NCBI RefSeq assembly: GCF_019645815.1
Contig: NZ_CP080997.1
Location: 868,001 to 932,000 of the forward strand
Direction of reading: 5' to 3'
Source: Mycolicibacter heraklionensis
Lineage (GTDB): Bacteria; Actinomycetota; Actinomycetes; Mycobacteriales; Mycobacteriaceae
Length of the DNA: 64,000 nucleotides
Positions 55,752-64,000 of this stretch are shown here, piece by piece (the stretch's first letter is position 1; the number at the start of each line of letters is the position of its first letter). The position numbers were made by a program, and so were the translations under genes. A model generated the notes under the pieces. It saw nothing but the letters and a program-made list of their open reading frames with translations, was not told the origin of the DNA and did no database searches.

Positions 55752-56653
55752 AGATCAACGGATTCCGGCCGCGGCTGGTGGTGGTCACCGGCGCCGGCAG
55801 CGGTATCGGACGTGCCACGGCGATCAAACTCGGCAAGCTGGGCGCCCATGTGGTGGTGTCCGACATCGACGCGGAGGCGGCGTCGGCTACCGCGGCGACC
55901 ATCCGCGGCAACGGGCACAAGGCCTCGGCAGCACAACTCGACGTCACCGACGCTGACGCATGGGAGGTGTTCGCCCTTGACGTGCTCGCCGAACACGGGT
56001 GCGCCGATCTGCTGGTCAACAATGCCGGCATGCTGGTGGCCGGCCCGTTTCTTCAGCTCAGCCCGGAAGACTGGGACCGCCAGCTGAAAGTCAACCTGAT
56101 GGGAGTGGTTCACGGCTGCCGGGTTTTCGGTGCGCAGATGGTCGAGCGGGGCAGCGGCCACATCGTCAACATCGCCTCGGCGGCGGCATTCACCCCGACT
56201 TCGGTGATGGCCCCGTACTCGGTGTCCAAGGCGGGGGTCAAGATGCTGACCGAATGCCTGCGGCTAGAGCTCGGGCCAAAAGGTGTCGGGGTCAGCGCCA
56301 TCTGTCCGGGCGTGATCAACACCAGCATCGGCGAAAACTCGGTAACCGTCGGCGTCGACGAAGAACTGAAGGAGCGCGGTATCGCGGCCCAACGGAAGTT
56401 GCAAGAACTCGCCGAAAGCCTTCCGTTCGCTCCGATGAGTCCTGATCTCGTTGCCCGGGCCGTGGTGCGGGCCGCGCGGTTCGATCTCGCGATCGTGCCG
56501 GTGCGCACCGAGGCCTGGCTGGGCTACTTCATGCTGCGTATCGCACCCGGTGTCAATCGACGCATGGCTCAGCCGTTCTCGGTGGAGACGCTGGAGAAAC
56601 TCGGCGCGCGGTTCTTGGATCGGCTAGGAAAGCGAATACCACAATTGCGGTAA
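55748..56653 (+). CDS. Short-chain dehydrogenase/reductase
   Basis: A 301-residue classical SDR. It has VVVTGAGSGIGRATAIKLGKLG (TGxxxGIG NAD(P) site), DLLVNNAGMLVAGPF (NNAG), IVNIASAAAFTPTSVMAPYSVSKAGVKMLTE with catalytic S-Y-K (Y in PYSVSK), and ICPGVINTSI. The C-terminal 40 residues are longer than in minimal SDRs and carry LGYFMLRIAPGVNRRMAQP. It oxidises or reduces an alcohol/ketone. The GTG overlaps the PF10118 stop (GTGA), so these enzymes probably act in one pathway on a lipid or steroid-like substrate, by inference. Confidence 0.88.
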   Translation: MKINGFRPRLVVVTGAGSGIGRATAIKLGKLGAHVVVSDIDAEAASATAATIRGNGHKASAAQLDVTDADAWEVFALDVLAEHGCADLLVNNAGMLVAGPFLQLSPEDWDRQLKVNLMGVVHGCRVFGAQMVERGSGHIVNIASAAAFTPTSVMAPYSVSKAGVKMLTECLRLELGPKGVGVSAICPGVINTSIGENSVTVGVDEELKERGIAAQRKLQELAESLPFAPMSPDLVARAVVRAARFDLAIVPVRTEAWLGYFMLRIAPGVNRRMAQPFSVETLEKLGARFLDRLGKRIPQLR

Positions 56654-56697
56654 GGCATGAGCGAGGTAGCGGGTTCATGCGGATTACCATGGCAGTC

Positions 56698-57396
56698 ATG
56701 TCGACGGATGCGGCTTCTGGCCGCGGGCGGCTGCCCGCATTGACGGGAGACGCTCGGAGCGATCGTTGGCGTGAGCACCGGGCCGCGGTGCAGGCTGACT
56801 TGATCGAAGCCACCCTTCGCGCAATCGAAAAGTACGGTCCGGACCTGTCTATCGACGATGTCGTCAAGACTGCCGAAGTGCCCCGCCCGAAGCTGTATCG
56901 ATTCTTTGGGGACAAGGACACCCTTTTCCGGGCAGCGGCTGCACGGGTGCAGGAACTGGTTATCGAGCACGTGGTGCCGCGCTTCGACTTTGCCGGCACC
57001 GCGCAGCAGATGGTCCGCTCGGCATTGACCGCCTATGTCGACTTGGTGGATGAGCGGCCCAACCTCTTTCGATTTCTGGTCGGCTCCCATTTCCGGGACG
57101 GGCGTTCTGCGACCGATCTGATCGACGGAGGCCGACCGCTGTCGGACGCGACGGTTGGCGTCTGGGCGCAGATCATCGGCGCCCGCAGCGGCGACAGTAC
57201 GAACCTGGAATACGTTGTCGACGCCGCTCTCGGGGCGGTGGCGCTGGGCGTGCTGCGTTGGCTGAACACCCCGACAATCAGCAAAGCCGTGCTGGTGGAA
57301 CAGCTCAGCACTTTCCTCTGGGGCGCGCTGTCCGCGACCGCAGCCGCACGGGGGGTTGTCTTCGATCCCGACGAGAAGCTGCTGAGGACGAATTAG
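56698..57396 (+). CDS. TetR family transcriptional regulator of the PF10118/SDR cluster
   Basis: A 232-residue regulator. The HTH is in AVQADLIEATLRAIEKYGPDLSIDDVVKTAEVPRPKLYRFFGDKDTLFRAAA (here in segments). The C-terminal helices include AYVDLVDERPNLFRFLVGSHF and VVDAALGAVALGVLRWLN. The ATG at 56698 lies seven bases after TACCAT, a leaderless arrangement, so I prefer it over the ATG at 56677. It follows the SDR gene by 44 bp and converges on prrB with a 4-bp overlap. It probably binds the 27-bp palindrome upstream of the cluster. Confidence 0.88.
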   Translation: MSTDAASGRGRLPALTGDARSDRWREHRAAVQADLIEATLRAIEKYGPDLSIDDVVKTAEVPRPKLYRFFGDKDTLFRAAAARVQELVIEHVVPRFDFAGTAQQMVRSALTAYVDLVDERPNLFRFLVGSHFRDGRSATDLIDGGRPLSDATVGVWAQIIGARSGDSTNLEYVVDAALGAVALGVLRWLNTPTISKAVLVEQLSTFLWGALSATAAARGVVFDPDEKLLRTN

Positions 57397-58748
57397 CGCG
57401 GCGGCGGCAGCCGCAGCAGCAGGCGCACCCCGCCGAGCGGGCTGTCTTCCAAAGACGCTGTGCCGCCGTGTAATTCGGCCTGCTGAGCCACCAGCGCCAA
57501 CCCGAGACCGGACCCCGAGTGTGACGCCGTCGATCCCCGGGAGAACCGCTCGAAGACGACGCGGCGCTCTTCCTCGGGGACCCCGCCGCCGTTGTCGTCG
57601 ATGGCGATCTCGACGCCTTCGCGTGAGGTGACCGCCGACAACTGCACCTGGGTCGCACCGCCGTGCTTGACCGCGTTGGCGATCGCGTTGTCCACGGCCA
57701 GCCGCAGGCCCGCCGGCAACCCGACGATGATGCAGGTCGGCGACGGCACCAACGAGACATTCAGGTCGGGGAAGACCCGCATCGCGTCGTGGGCCGCCCG
57801 GTCGAGCAGATCGGTGATGTCCACCGGCACGTGATCGTCGGAGGTGGACAATTCGCCCTGCGCGAGGCGCTCCAGGGCCGACAGCGTCGCCTCGATCCGC
57901 GTCTGGGTCCGCACCACGTCGTTGAGAACTTCCTTGCGCTGGTCGTCGGGCAGATCCAGGGTGGTCAGCACCTCGAGGTTGGTGCGCATCGCGGTCAGCG
58001 GGGTGCGCAGCTCATGGGAGGAGACCGCGGCGAAGTCGCGTGCGGAGGCCAGCGCCTCCTTGGTCCGGTCCTGCTCGGTCCAGATCCGCTGCAGCATGCC
58101 GCGCATCGCCTCGGCGATCTCGACCGCCTCGGTGGCGCCGCGCACCTCGATGTCGGGTCGTTCGTCGCCGGCGTCGATCGATCGGGCCTGCTGCGCCAGC
58201 CGCCGCAGGGGGCGCACCGCGAACGCCGTCAGCAGCCAGCCCAACAGCGCGGCCGCGCCGATCGCGGCCGTACAGAGCAGGATCACCCGGCGGTGCAGGT
58301 TGTTGGTGTCGGCGAGGGTGGCGTCGTAGGTGGCGCCGACGGCCAGCGACCGCGGCCCCGGGCCGGGGATGTCGACGGTGCGCACCCGGTAGCGCACGCC
58401 GTCGATCTCGGTGTCGGCGTAGCCCGGCTCCAGTTCCGGCAGCACCACCGCGGAGTTCGACGTCACTTCGTTGGCCCGCCGCAGCGTGATGACCGCGTCG
58501 CTGGCACCGGCCGATCGGGGCAGTTCACCCAAGCCGATCAGCGGGACGGTCAGGCCGGCCGCCTCGTCGAGCCGCCGGTCCAGCCAATACTTACGGTCAT
58601 TGGTGATACCGACCCACACGATGGCGCCGATGATGACCGTCACGATCGCGGTGCCGATCGCCGTCGCCAGCATCACCCGGGTCCGCAGTGACGGTGTCCT
58701 GGCGAAGATGCGCCGCAGCAGCTTCATGGCGTTCATGGTGGTCCTCAC
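57393..58748 (-). CDS. prrB: Sensor histidine kinase PrrB
   Basis: A 451-residue membrane kinase. Two membrane helices (about 24-47 and 154-177) enclose a periplasmic domain of about 105 residues; HAMP follows ([24 protein letters not shown]). The phosphoacceptor is H245 in [19 protein letters not shown]. The ATPase has N-box [13 protein letters not shown]1 [13 protein letters not shown], and G2 [11 protein letters not shown]. It signals to PrrA. The GTG at 58748 overlaps the prrA stop by 4 bp (GTGA). In M. tuberculosis PrrAB is essential and links to nitrogen, hypoxia and early growth in macrophages. Rv0902c orthologue. Confidence 0.94.
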   Translation of the reverse strand: MRTTMNAMKLLRRIFARTPSLRTRVMLATAIGTAIVTVIIGAIVWVGITNDRKYWLDRRLDEAAGLTVPLIGLGELPRSAGASDAVITLRRANEVTSNSAVVLPELEPGYADTEIDGVRYRVRTVDIPGPGPRSLAVGATYDATLADTNNLHRRVILLCTAAIGAAALLGWLLTAFAVRPLRRLAQQARSIDAGDERPDIEVRGATEAVEIAEAMRGMLQRIWTEQDRTKEALASARDFAAVSSHELRTPLTAMRTNLEVLTTLDLPDDQRKEVLNDVVRTQTRIEATLSALERLAQGELSTSDDHVPVDITDLLDRAAHDAMRVFPDLNVSLVPSPTCIIVGLPAGLRLAVDNAIANAVKHGGATQVQLSAVTSREGVEIAIDDNGGGVPEEERRVVFERFSRGSTASHSGSGLGLALVAQQAELHGGTASLEDSPLGGVRLLLRLPPPR

Positions 58749-59455
58749 TGCGTTCGCAGGACGAAGCCGACCCCGCGCACGGTGTGCAGCAGCCGCGGAG
58801 CGCCACCGGCCTCCAGCTTGCGTCGCAGATAGCCGATGAACACGTCGACGACGTTGGTGTCGGCGGCGAAGTCGTAGCCCCAGACCAGCTCGAGGAGCTG
58901 CGCCCGCGACAACACCGCGGTCTTGTGTTCGGCGAGCACGGCCAACAGGTCGAACTCCCGCTTGGTCAGGTCCACGTCGACACCCTTGACCCGGGCGCGG
59001 CGGCCCGGGATGTCGACCTCCAGCGGACCCACCGTGATGGTCTCCGAGGAGGAACTGGCCGCCGACCCGCGCCGCCGCAGCATCGCTCGCACCCGGGCCA
59101 CCAGCTCGGCAAGCACGAACGGCTTGACCAGGTAGTCGTCGGCGCCGGCCTCCAGCCCGGCTACCCGGTCGTCGACCGAACTGCGGGCGGACAACACGCA
59201 GACCGGCACGTCGTCACCCATCGCCCGCAGCGCCGTCACCACACTGACGCCGTCGAGCACCGGCATGTTGATGTCGAGCACGATGGCGTCGGGACGAGCC
59301 TCCTTGGCGCTGCGCAACGCCTCGGCGCCGTCGGCCGCCGTCGCCACCTCGAAACCGGACAGTCGCAGTCCGCGTTCCAGCGAGGCGAGCACATCGGAGT
59401 CGTCGTCGACGACCAAGACTCGGGGTGAGGCAGCGGCGTTGTCCATGACCGCCAT
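58745..59455 (-). CDS. prrA: Response regulator PrrA
   Basis: A 236-residue OmpR-type regulator. The receiver domain has acidic [10 protein letters not shown], the phosphorylation site D61 in [12 protein letters not shown], and the conserved Lys in [13 protein letters not shown]. The winged-helix effector domain has [30 protein letters not shown] and [26 protein letters not shown]. Thus it binds DNA on phosphorylation by PrrB. The gene is upstream of prrB in one operon with a 4-bp overlap. It is divergent from the ABC transporter pair with a 69-bp gap. Rv0903c orthologue. Confidence 0.95.
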   Translation of the reverse strand: MAVMDNAAASPRVLVVDDDSDVLASLERGLRLSGFEVATAADGAEALRSAKEARPDAIVLDINMPVLDGVSVVTALRAMGDDVPVCVLSARSSVDDRVAGLEAGADDYLVKPFVLAELVARVRAMLRRRGSAASSSSETITVGPLEVDIPGRRARVKGVDVDLTKREFDLLAVLAEHKTAVLSRAQLLELVWGYDFAADTNVVDVFIGYLRRKLEAGGAPRLLHTVRGVGFVLRTQ

Positions 59456-59524
59456 TTTGCCTGAACGTGGCCGTTAAGCGCGGGACGTGCCGCGGGTCGC
59501 CGCCATCGATCTAGGGTCGAGTCC

Positions 59525-61309
59525 GTGACCTCGGCTTCGGCGCTGCGCAGCCTGCTGCCCTACCTGCGGCCCTACCGGGTGCGGTGGATCACCATGGTGA
59601 CGGTGGCCGTGCTCTGCCTGGCCGCCGCTGTGATCATCCCGCTGATGACCAAGGCCGTCATCGACGGCCCGGTGCTGCACCATGACCAGCCCGGCCTGTG
59701 GACGCTGGGCACGGCGGCAACCGCGCTGGGGGTCATCGAGGCGCTGCTGTGGTTCGTGCGGCGCTGGCTGATCGCGCACGGCACCATGGGCGTTGAAGCC
59801 GACATCCGCAAGGACCTGTATGCCCGGCTGCAGATCCTGCCGCTGAGCTTTCATGGCCGTTGGCAGTCCGGCCAGCTGCTGTCGCGGATCATGAACGACC
59901 TTTCCGCCGTGCGCCGCTTCCTGTCGTTCGTGGTGGTGTTCCTGGTCCTCAATACGGTGCAGATCATCGTGGTGACGACGATTCTGCTGGTGCTGTACTG
60001 GCCGCTGGGCGTGGTGGTATCTGCGTCGCTCGTGCCGGTGATGCTGGCCATCCAGCACTTCCGCCGCCAGTACACCCGGCTGACCCGCCAAGCGCAGGAC
60101 CAGGCCGGCCAGGTGGCCACCGTTGTCGAGGAGTCCGCGGCGGGCCTGCGCACCATCAAGGCGTTCGGACGCGAGGACTACGTGTTCGCGCGCTTCGACG
60201 CCCAAGCCGCACGGCTGCGCGACCTGGGCGTCGACAAGGTGGTGGTGTCGTCGAAGTTCTGGACGCTGCTGGAGGTGATCCCCAACTTCACACTGATCTC
60301 GGTGGTCGCGGTCGGCGCGTACGCCGCCGGGCACCACCTGGTCACCATGGGCACGCTGGTCGCGTTCATCACGCTGATGTTGTCGCTGATCTGGCCGCTG
60401 TCGGCGCTGGGCTTCCTGCTGTCGGCCACCCATGAGGCGATGACCGCCGCCGATCGGATCACCGAGATATTCCGGGCGCCCCTGGAGATCACCGACGGCG
60501 ACGACCCGGTGCCACCATCGGGCCGGCTGGAGTTGCGCGGCGTCGGATTCCGGTTCGCCGCTGAAAAAGACACCGCCGGCCCGTGGGTGCTGCGCGGGGT
60601 CGATCTCACCGTCGAACCCGGCGAGACCGTCGCCCTGGTGGGCGCCACCGGCTCCGGGAAGTCGGTGCTGGCGATGCTGCTGTCCCGGCTCTATGACGTA
60701 GATGAGGGACAGATCCTCATCGGCGGCCGGGACATCCGGACGCTGACGCTGGCGGCGTTGCGCTCGGCGGTGGTCACGGCCTTCGACGACCCGACCCTGT
60801 TCTCGATGTCGGTGGCCGAGAACCTGCGGCTGGGGCAGCCCGATGCCGACGACGCGGAACTGGCCCGGGCGCTGGCCGTGGCGTCGGCAGATTTTGCCTA
60901 TGACCTGCCGTCGGGGCTGGACACCCGGATCGGGGAGCAGGGCATGAGCCTGTCGGGTGGGCAGCGCCAACGGCTGTCGCTGGCGAGGGCCCTGGTGGCG
61001 GCGCCGACGATCCTGGTGCTCGACGACACGCTGTCTGCCCTGGATGTGCACACCGAGGCCGCCGTGACCGACGCGCTGCGCCGGTTGCTGCGAACCGGAC
61101 CGCGCCCGATCACCGCGCTGGTGGTGGCCAACCGGGCTTCCACCGTGGCACTGGCCGATCGGGTGGCGTTGGTCGAGGACGGGACCATCACCGCGGTCGG
61201 TACCCACGCCGAGCTGCTGGCCGAGGTGCCGCGATACCGCTACCTGCTGGCGGCCGACGACGAGCTCGACGACGGCGCCGAACACCTCGTCGACTGGGCG
61301 CGGCGGTGA
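59525..61309 (+). CDS. Heterodimeric ABC exporter subunit with degenerate ATP site
   Basis: A 594-residue half-transporter: six membrane helices (about 20-310) then an ATPase. Walker A is GATGSGKS (373-380) and the signature is LSGGQ (476-480). The usual catalytic Glu after Walker B is Asp (D501 in LVLDDTLSALD), the Q-loop lacks Gln (TAFDDPTLF), and the H-loop His is Asn (N536 in VVANRAST). So its own Walker site is non-catalytic, as in TM287-like subunits. The GTG lies seven bases after TAGGGT (leaderless). The partner gene overlaps by 4 bp. Substrate unknown; lipids or drugs are likely. Confidence 0.9.
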   Translation: MTSASALRSLLPYLRPYRVRWITMVTVAVLCLAAAVIIPLMTKAVIDGPVLHHDQPGLWTLGTAATALGVIEALLWFVRRWLIAHGTMGVEADIRKDLYARLQILPLSFHGRWQSGQLLSRIMNDLSAVRRFLSFVVVFLVLNTVQIIVVTTILLVLYWPLGVVVSASLVPVMLAIQHFRRQYTRLTRQAQDQAGQVATVVEESAAGLRTIKAFGREDYVFARFDAQAARLRDLGVDKVVVSSKFWTLLEVIPNFTLISVVAVGAYAAGHHLVTMGTLVAFITLMLSLIWPLSALGFLLSATHEAMTAADRITEIFRAPLEITDGDDPVPPSGRLELRGVGFRFAAEKDTAGPWVLRGVDLTVEPGETVALVGATGSGKSVLAMLLSRLYDVDEGQILIGGRDIRTLTLAALRSAVVTAFDDPTLFSMSVAENLRLGQPDADDAELARALAVASADFAYDLPSGLDTRIGEQGMSLSGGQRQRLSLARALVAAPTILVLDDTLSALDVHTEAAVTDALRRLLRTGPRPITALVVANRASTVALADRVALVEDGTITAVGTHAELLAEVPRYRYLLAADDELDDGAEHLVDWARR

Positions 61310-63075
61310 CGGCCGACCCGGGCCGGGCCGCGGCGCGGGCCCTGCTGTGGTCGCTGCTGCGCCCCTACCGCGGCGCGGCGCTGCTGCTGGCGCTGGCCGT
61401 CGTGGTGGAAAACGCTGCCCGGCTGGCGGTTCCGCTGCTCGCGCAGCGCGGCATCGACCGCGGTATCCCGCCGATCGCCGAGGACGGCTCGACCCGGCAG
61501 CTGAGCGTGATCGTGGCTGCGCTCGCGGTCGTCGTACTCACCCAAGCCGGCACCCGGATGGTCTTCCTGCAGTGGTCGGGCAAGATCGGGCAACAGGTGC
61601 TGCTGGAATTGCGGCGACGGGTCTTCCGTCACTTCCAGCACCTGGACGTGGGGTTTCACGAGCGCTACACCTCCGGCCGGGTGGTCAGCCGGCTGACCAA
61701 CGACGTCGACGCGATCCAAGAGATGCTGCAGTCCGGACTCGACGGACTGGTCAGCGCCGCACTCACGATGGCAGGCACCGCGGTGCTGCTCATCATGTTG
61801 GACTGGCGGCTCGGCCTGATGTGTCTGACCGCCTTCCCGGTGCTGGTGGTGCTACTGCGGTGGTTCCAGGACGAGTCCGCCAAGACCTACACCGCGGTCC
61901 GCGAGCATGCGGCGCGGGTGATCGTGCAGTTCACCGAGACCATGACCGGAATCAAGGCGGTACAGGCCTATCGCCGTGAGGCCCGCAATCAGCAGATCTT
62001 CACGGAAGTCGCCGACCGCTACCGTGCGGTGAACGAGAGGGCGTTCAAACTGGTCGCGATCTTCTCGCCCGGCATCAAACTGGTCGGCAACCTCACCACC
62101 GGTGTGGTGCTCCTCTACGGGGGCTGGCGAGTTCTGCACGGGCACATGACGATCGGGACATTCACCGCGTTCCTGCTCTATCTGCGGATGTTCTTCGACC
62201 CGATGCAGGACATCAGCCAGTTCCTCAACATCTTCTCCTCGGCGACCGCGGCGCTGCAGAAACTGGCCGGGGTGCTGGCTGAAACGCCCGCCGTCACCGA
62301 CCCGCCCGGCCCGCAGAACGCGGACGTAGCCGATCAGGTGCGCGGTGAGATCGCCTTGCGCGACGTGCATTTCGGCTACCGGGATGGACAGTCGGTGCTG
62401 GACGGGTTGTCGCTGAACATCCCGGCCGGCCAGACCGTCGCGCTGGTCGGCAGCACCGGCGCCGGCAAGTCCACCATCGCCAAGCTGATTGCCCGGTTCT
62501 ACGACCCGGTGTCGGGAGCGGTGACCCTTGACGGCGTCGACCTGCGTGCGTTCACCCAGGCCGCACTGCGTCGCCACGTCGTGATGGTCACCCAGGAAAA
62601 CTTCCTGTTCACCGGGACGGTCGCCGACAACATCCGCTTCGGCCGCCCCGGCGCGACCGACGCCGAGGTGGTTGCCGCGGCGACGAGCGTGGGCGCCGAC
62701 ACGTTCATCACCGCCCTGCCGGATGGCTACGACACCGACGTCGCCAAGCGGGGTGGGCGGCTCTCGGCCGGTCAGCGCCAGCTGGTTGCGTTCGCTCGGG
62801 CCTTCCTGGCCGACCCGGCGGTACTGATCCTCGACGAGGCGACGTCGTCGCTGGACATCCCCGGCGAGCGGATGGTGCAGAAGGCGCTGCGCAGCGTACT
62901 GGCCCAGCGGACCGCGCTGGTGATCGCCCACCGGCTCTCCACGGTCGAGATCGCCGACCGGGTTCTGGTGATCGAGGGCGGGCGCATCATCGAGGACGGG
63001 CCACCGGCCGAGCTGATCCGCGCTGAGGGACACTACGCCGCCCTGCATGACGCGTGGCTGCGCTCGTTGGCCTGA
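61306..63075 (+). CDS. Heterodimeric ABC exporter subunit with catalytic ATP site
   Basis: A 589-residue half-transporter with six membrane helices and an intact ATPase: Walker A GSTGAGKS, Q-loop MVTQENFLF, Walker B LILDEATSSLD with the catalytic Glu, and H-loop VIAHRLSTVE. Its signature is LSAGQ, a mild variant, which pairs with the degenerate Walker site of the partner; the partner's standard LSGGQ pairs with this intact site. This asymmetry is the standard design of heterodimeric exporters. GTG start overlaps the upstream stop (GTGA). Substrate unknown. Confidence 0.9.
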   Translation: MTADPGRAAARALLWSLLRPYRGAALLLALAVVVENAARLAVPLLAQRGIDRGIPPIAEDGSTRQLSVIVAALAVVVLTQAGTRMVFLQWSGKIGQQVLLELRRRVFRHFQHLDVGFHERYTSGRVVSRLTNDVDAIQEMLQSGLDGLVSAALTMAGTAVLLIMLDWRLGLMCLTAFPVLVVLLRWFQDESAKTYTAVREHAARVIVQFTETMTGIKAVQAYRREARNQQIFTEVADRYRAVNERAFKLVAIFSPGIKLVGNLTTGVVLLYGGWRVLHGHMTIGTFTAFLLYLRMFFDPMQDISQFLNIFSSATAALQKLAGVLAETPAVTDPPGPQNADVADQVRGEIALRDVHFGYRDGQSVLDGLSLNIPAGQTVALVGSTGAGKSTIAKLIARFYDPVSGAVTLDGVDLRAFTQAALRRHVVMVTQENFLFTGTVADNIRFGRPGATDAEVVAAATSVGADTFITALPDGYDTDVAKRGGRLSAGQRQLVAFARAFLADPAVLILDEATSSLDIPGERMVQKALRSVLAQRTALVIAHRLSTVEIADRVLVIEGGRIIEDGPPAELIRAEGHYAALHDAWLRSLA

Positions 63076-63213
63076 GCGGCCCGTGCTGCGTGCGCGGCTG
63101 GGTTAAATCCAGGTGAATTTTAAAGCACCGACCTGCGAACATGGGGACGTGGGCCGCAAAGATCCCGCAAACGCAGGAGTTTCCAAGCAAACTGCCCACT
63201 TAGGCTTTCCGCC

Positions 63214-63267
63214 GTGATCGTCACATCCAACGTTAAGGCCACCATCGCCGCCAAGGCAGCTGCGTGA
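63214..63267 (+). CDS. Leaderless 17-codon upstream ORF coupled to the DMT transporter
   Basis: GTG 63214 starts exactly seven bases after TAGGCT (63201-63206). The ORF encodes VIVTSNVKATIAAKAAA and its TGA (63265-63267) overlaps the transporter GTG at 63264 in a GTGA junction. A leaderless mRNA starting here would deliver ribosomes to the transporter start. It is too short for a normal gene, and the peptide has no known family. Confidence 0.5.
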   Translation: MIVTSNVKATIAAKAAA

Positions 63268-64000
63268 TCGGTTCACCCACCGCGCAGGGACTGGCGTTGG
63301 CGTCGGCCACCAGTTTCGGGATCAGCGACTTCGTGGGCGGTGTCGCGTCGCGGCGGGTCGCCGCGCTGCGGGTGGTGTTGGTGTCCACCCCGGTCTCCAT
63401 GGTGATGCTCGGAATGCTCGCCATGATCGGCGGCGGGCACATCACGACCAGCACCGTCGTCTTGGGCATGTTCGGTGGGCTCAGCCAGGCCCTGGGTATC
63501 TGGTGGTTCTACGCCGCCATGGCCGCCGGCCCGATCTCGGTGGTGTCGCCGCTGGCCGCGGTGGTGGATGCCAGCGTGCCGGTGTGCGTCGGGCGGATCC
63601 TGGGGGAGCGGCCCGGCCTGCTTGCCAGCGCAGGTATTGCGGTGGCATTGGGCGCGGTGGTGTTGATCAGCTGGCATGCCGGCGACGACGGCGTCCATCG
63701 GCCGGGACTCACCCACCGCGTGCTCTGGTTGACCGTTGCCTCAGGGGTGGCCCTGGGGTTGAACTTCGTCTTTCTGGATCGCACTCCGTCGGATTCCGGG
63801 CTGTGGCCGCTGTTGTTCGCGCGTGGCGCGGCCACCGTCCTGGTGATCGTCGTCGCGGCGGCCAGCCGCAATCTCCGGGTCCCGTCGGGGACACCGCTGC
63901 GGCTGGCGTTCCTGATCGCGCTGCTCGACACCGCCGCCAACGTCACCATGCTGTTCGCCTTGAAGCACGCGCTGCTGTCACTGGCCAGTGTGCTGATCTC
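63264..64000 (+). CDS. EamA/DMT family transporter, N-terminal part
   Basis: The gene runs off the right edge; about 245 residues are visible. It has about eight hydrophobic segments, starting LALASATSFGISDFVGGVASRRV and including ISVVSPLAAVVDASVPVCVGRILGERP, the EamA repeat end, then LWLTVASGVALGLNFVFLD and FLIALLDTAANVTMLFALKHALLSLASV of the second EamA repeat. It likely exports or takes up small metabolites. Its GTG is coupled to the 17-codon ORF at 63214. I cannot see the end or the substrate. Confidence 0.82.
   Translation, partial: MIGSPTAQGLALASATSFGISDFVGGVASRRVAALRVVLVSTPVSMVMLGMLAMIGGGHITTSTVVLGMFGGLSQALGIWWFYAAMAAGPISVVSPLAAVVDASVPVCVGRILGERPGLLASAGIAVALGAVVLISWHAGDDGVHRPGLTHRVLWLTVASGVALGLNFVFLDRTPSDSGLWPLLFARGAATVLVIVVAAASRNLRVPSGTPLRLAFLIALLDTAANVTMLFALKHALLSLASVLI

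Noticed and set aside
59474-61285. 603-residue open frame on the reverse strand across the first ABC subunit
   Set aside because: It is a shadow of the transporter gene; its composition (His, Gln, Arg, Gly) is typical of antisense translation and no domain is seen.

Overview
This is GC-rich chromosomal DNA from a member of the genus Mycobacterium in the broad sense. From memory of H37Rv, the gene order from about 11.2 to 59.5 kb follows the M. tuberculosis block Rv0854 to Rv0903c: SRPBCC proteins, dapC, fadA-fadB, XPB helicase, moaC2-mog-moaE2, rpfA, moaD2-moaA2, cspB, fadE10, serC, fprB, citA, gltA2, arfABC, prrBA. The left end (methyltransferase and a Lys/Glu/Asp/Phe tRNA cluster) resembles the Rv0830 neighbourhood. 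All family assignments come from reading motifs; no database search was run.

Layout. 0-4.5 kb: CoA-transferase fragment, amidohydrolase, SAM methyltransferase, an exported protein, and four tRNA genes. 4.47-8.56 kb: a small island bounded by a 40-bp direct repeat of the tRNA-Phe 3' end. It carries an unknown 301-aa protein, small ORFs and an AbiEi/AbiEii (MenA/MenT-like) toxin-antitoxin pair, but no visible integrase. 8.6-11.1 kb: small exported or unknown proteins, including an S1-protease-like protein whose catalytic Ser is Asp. 11.2-23 kb: SRPBCC pair, dapC, the fadAB beta-oxidation operon, redox genes, XPB helicase and its partner. 23-27.5 kb: molybdopterin genes flanking rpfA, which has a cyclic-di-AMP riboswitch leader and a CRP-like site. 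27.7-36 kb: cspB, a FadR-type regulator coupled to a lipid hydroxylase, fadE10, a GST-like reductase, transport and unknown genes. 36-41.9 kb: a hemerythrin-PNPOx fusion with a divergent TetR regulator, an rRNA methyltransferase, sepH. 42-50.8 kb: serC, a diiron oxygenase next to fprB, two citrate synthases, pdxH and an MFS exporter. 50.8-53.8 kb: FKBP, an extra BON-only ArfA paralogue, then arfABC. 53.9-57.4 kb: a PF10118 pair, SDR and TetR cluster behind a 27-bp palindrome. 57.4-64 kb: PrrBA two-component system, a heterodimeric ABC exporter with one degenerate ATP site, and a DMT transporter preceded by a leaderless 17-codon ORF.

Themes. Central carbon and lipid metabolism (fadAB, fadE10, citA, gltA2) is interleaved with cofactor synthesis (Moco, PLP), envelope functions (arfABC, rpfA, hemophore-like protein) and regulators. 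Many starts sit 6-8 nt behind a TANNNT -10 box, so leaderless transcripts look common. The most distinctive accessory elements are the tRNA-Phe island with its self-regulated toxin-antitoxin module, the hemerythrin-PNPOx cluster, and the PF10118/SDR/TetR cluster.
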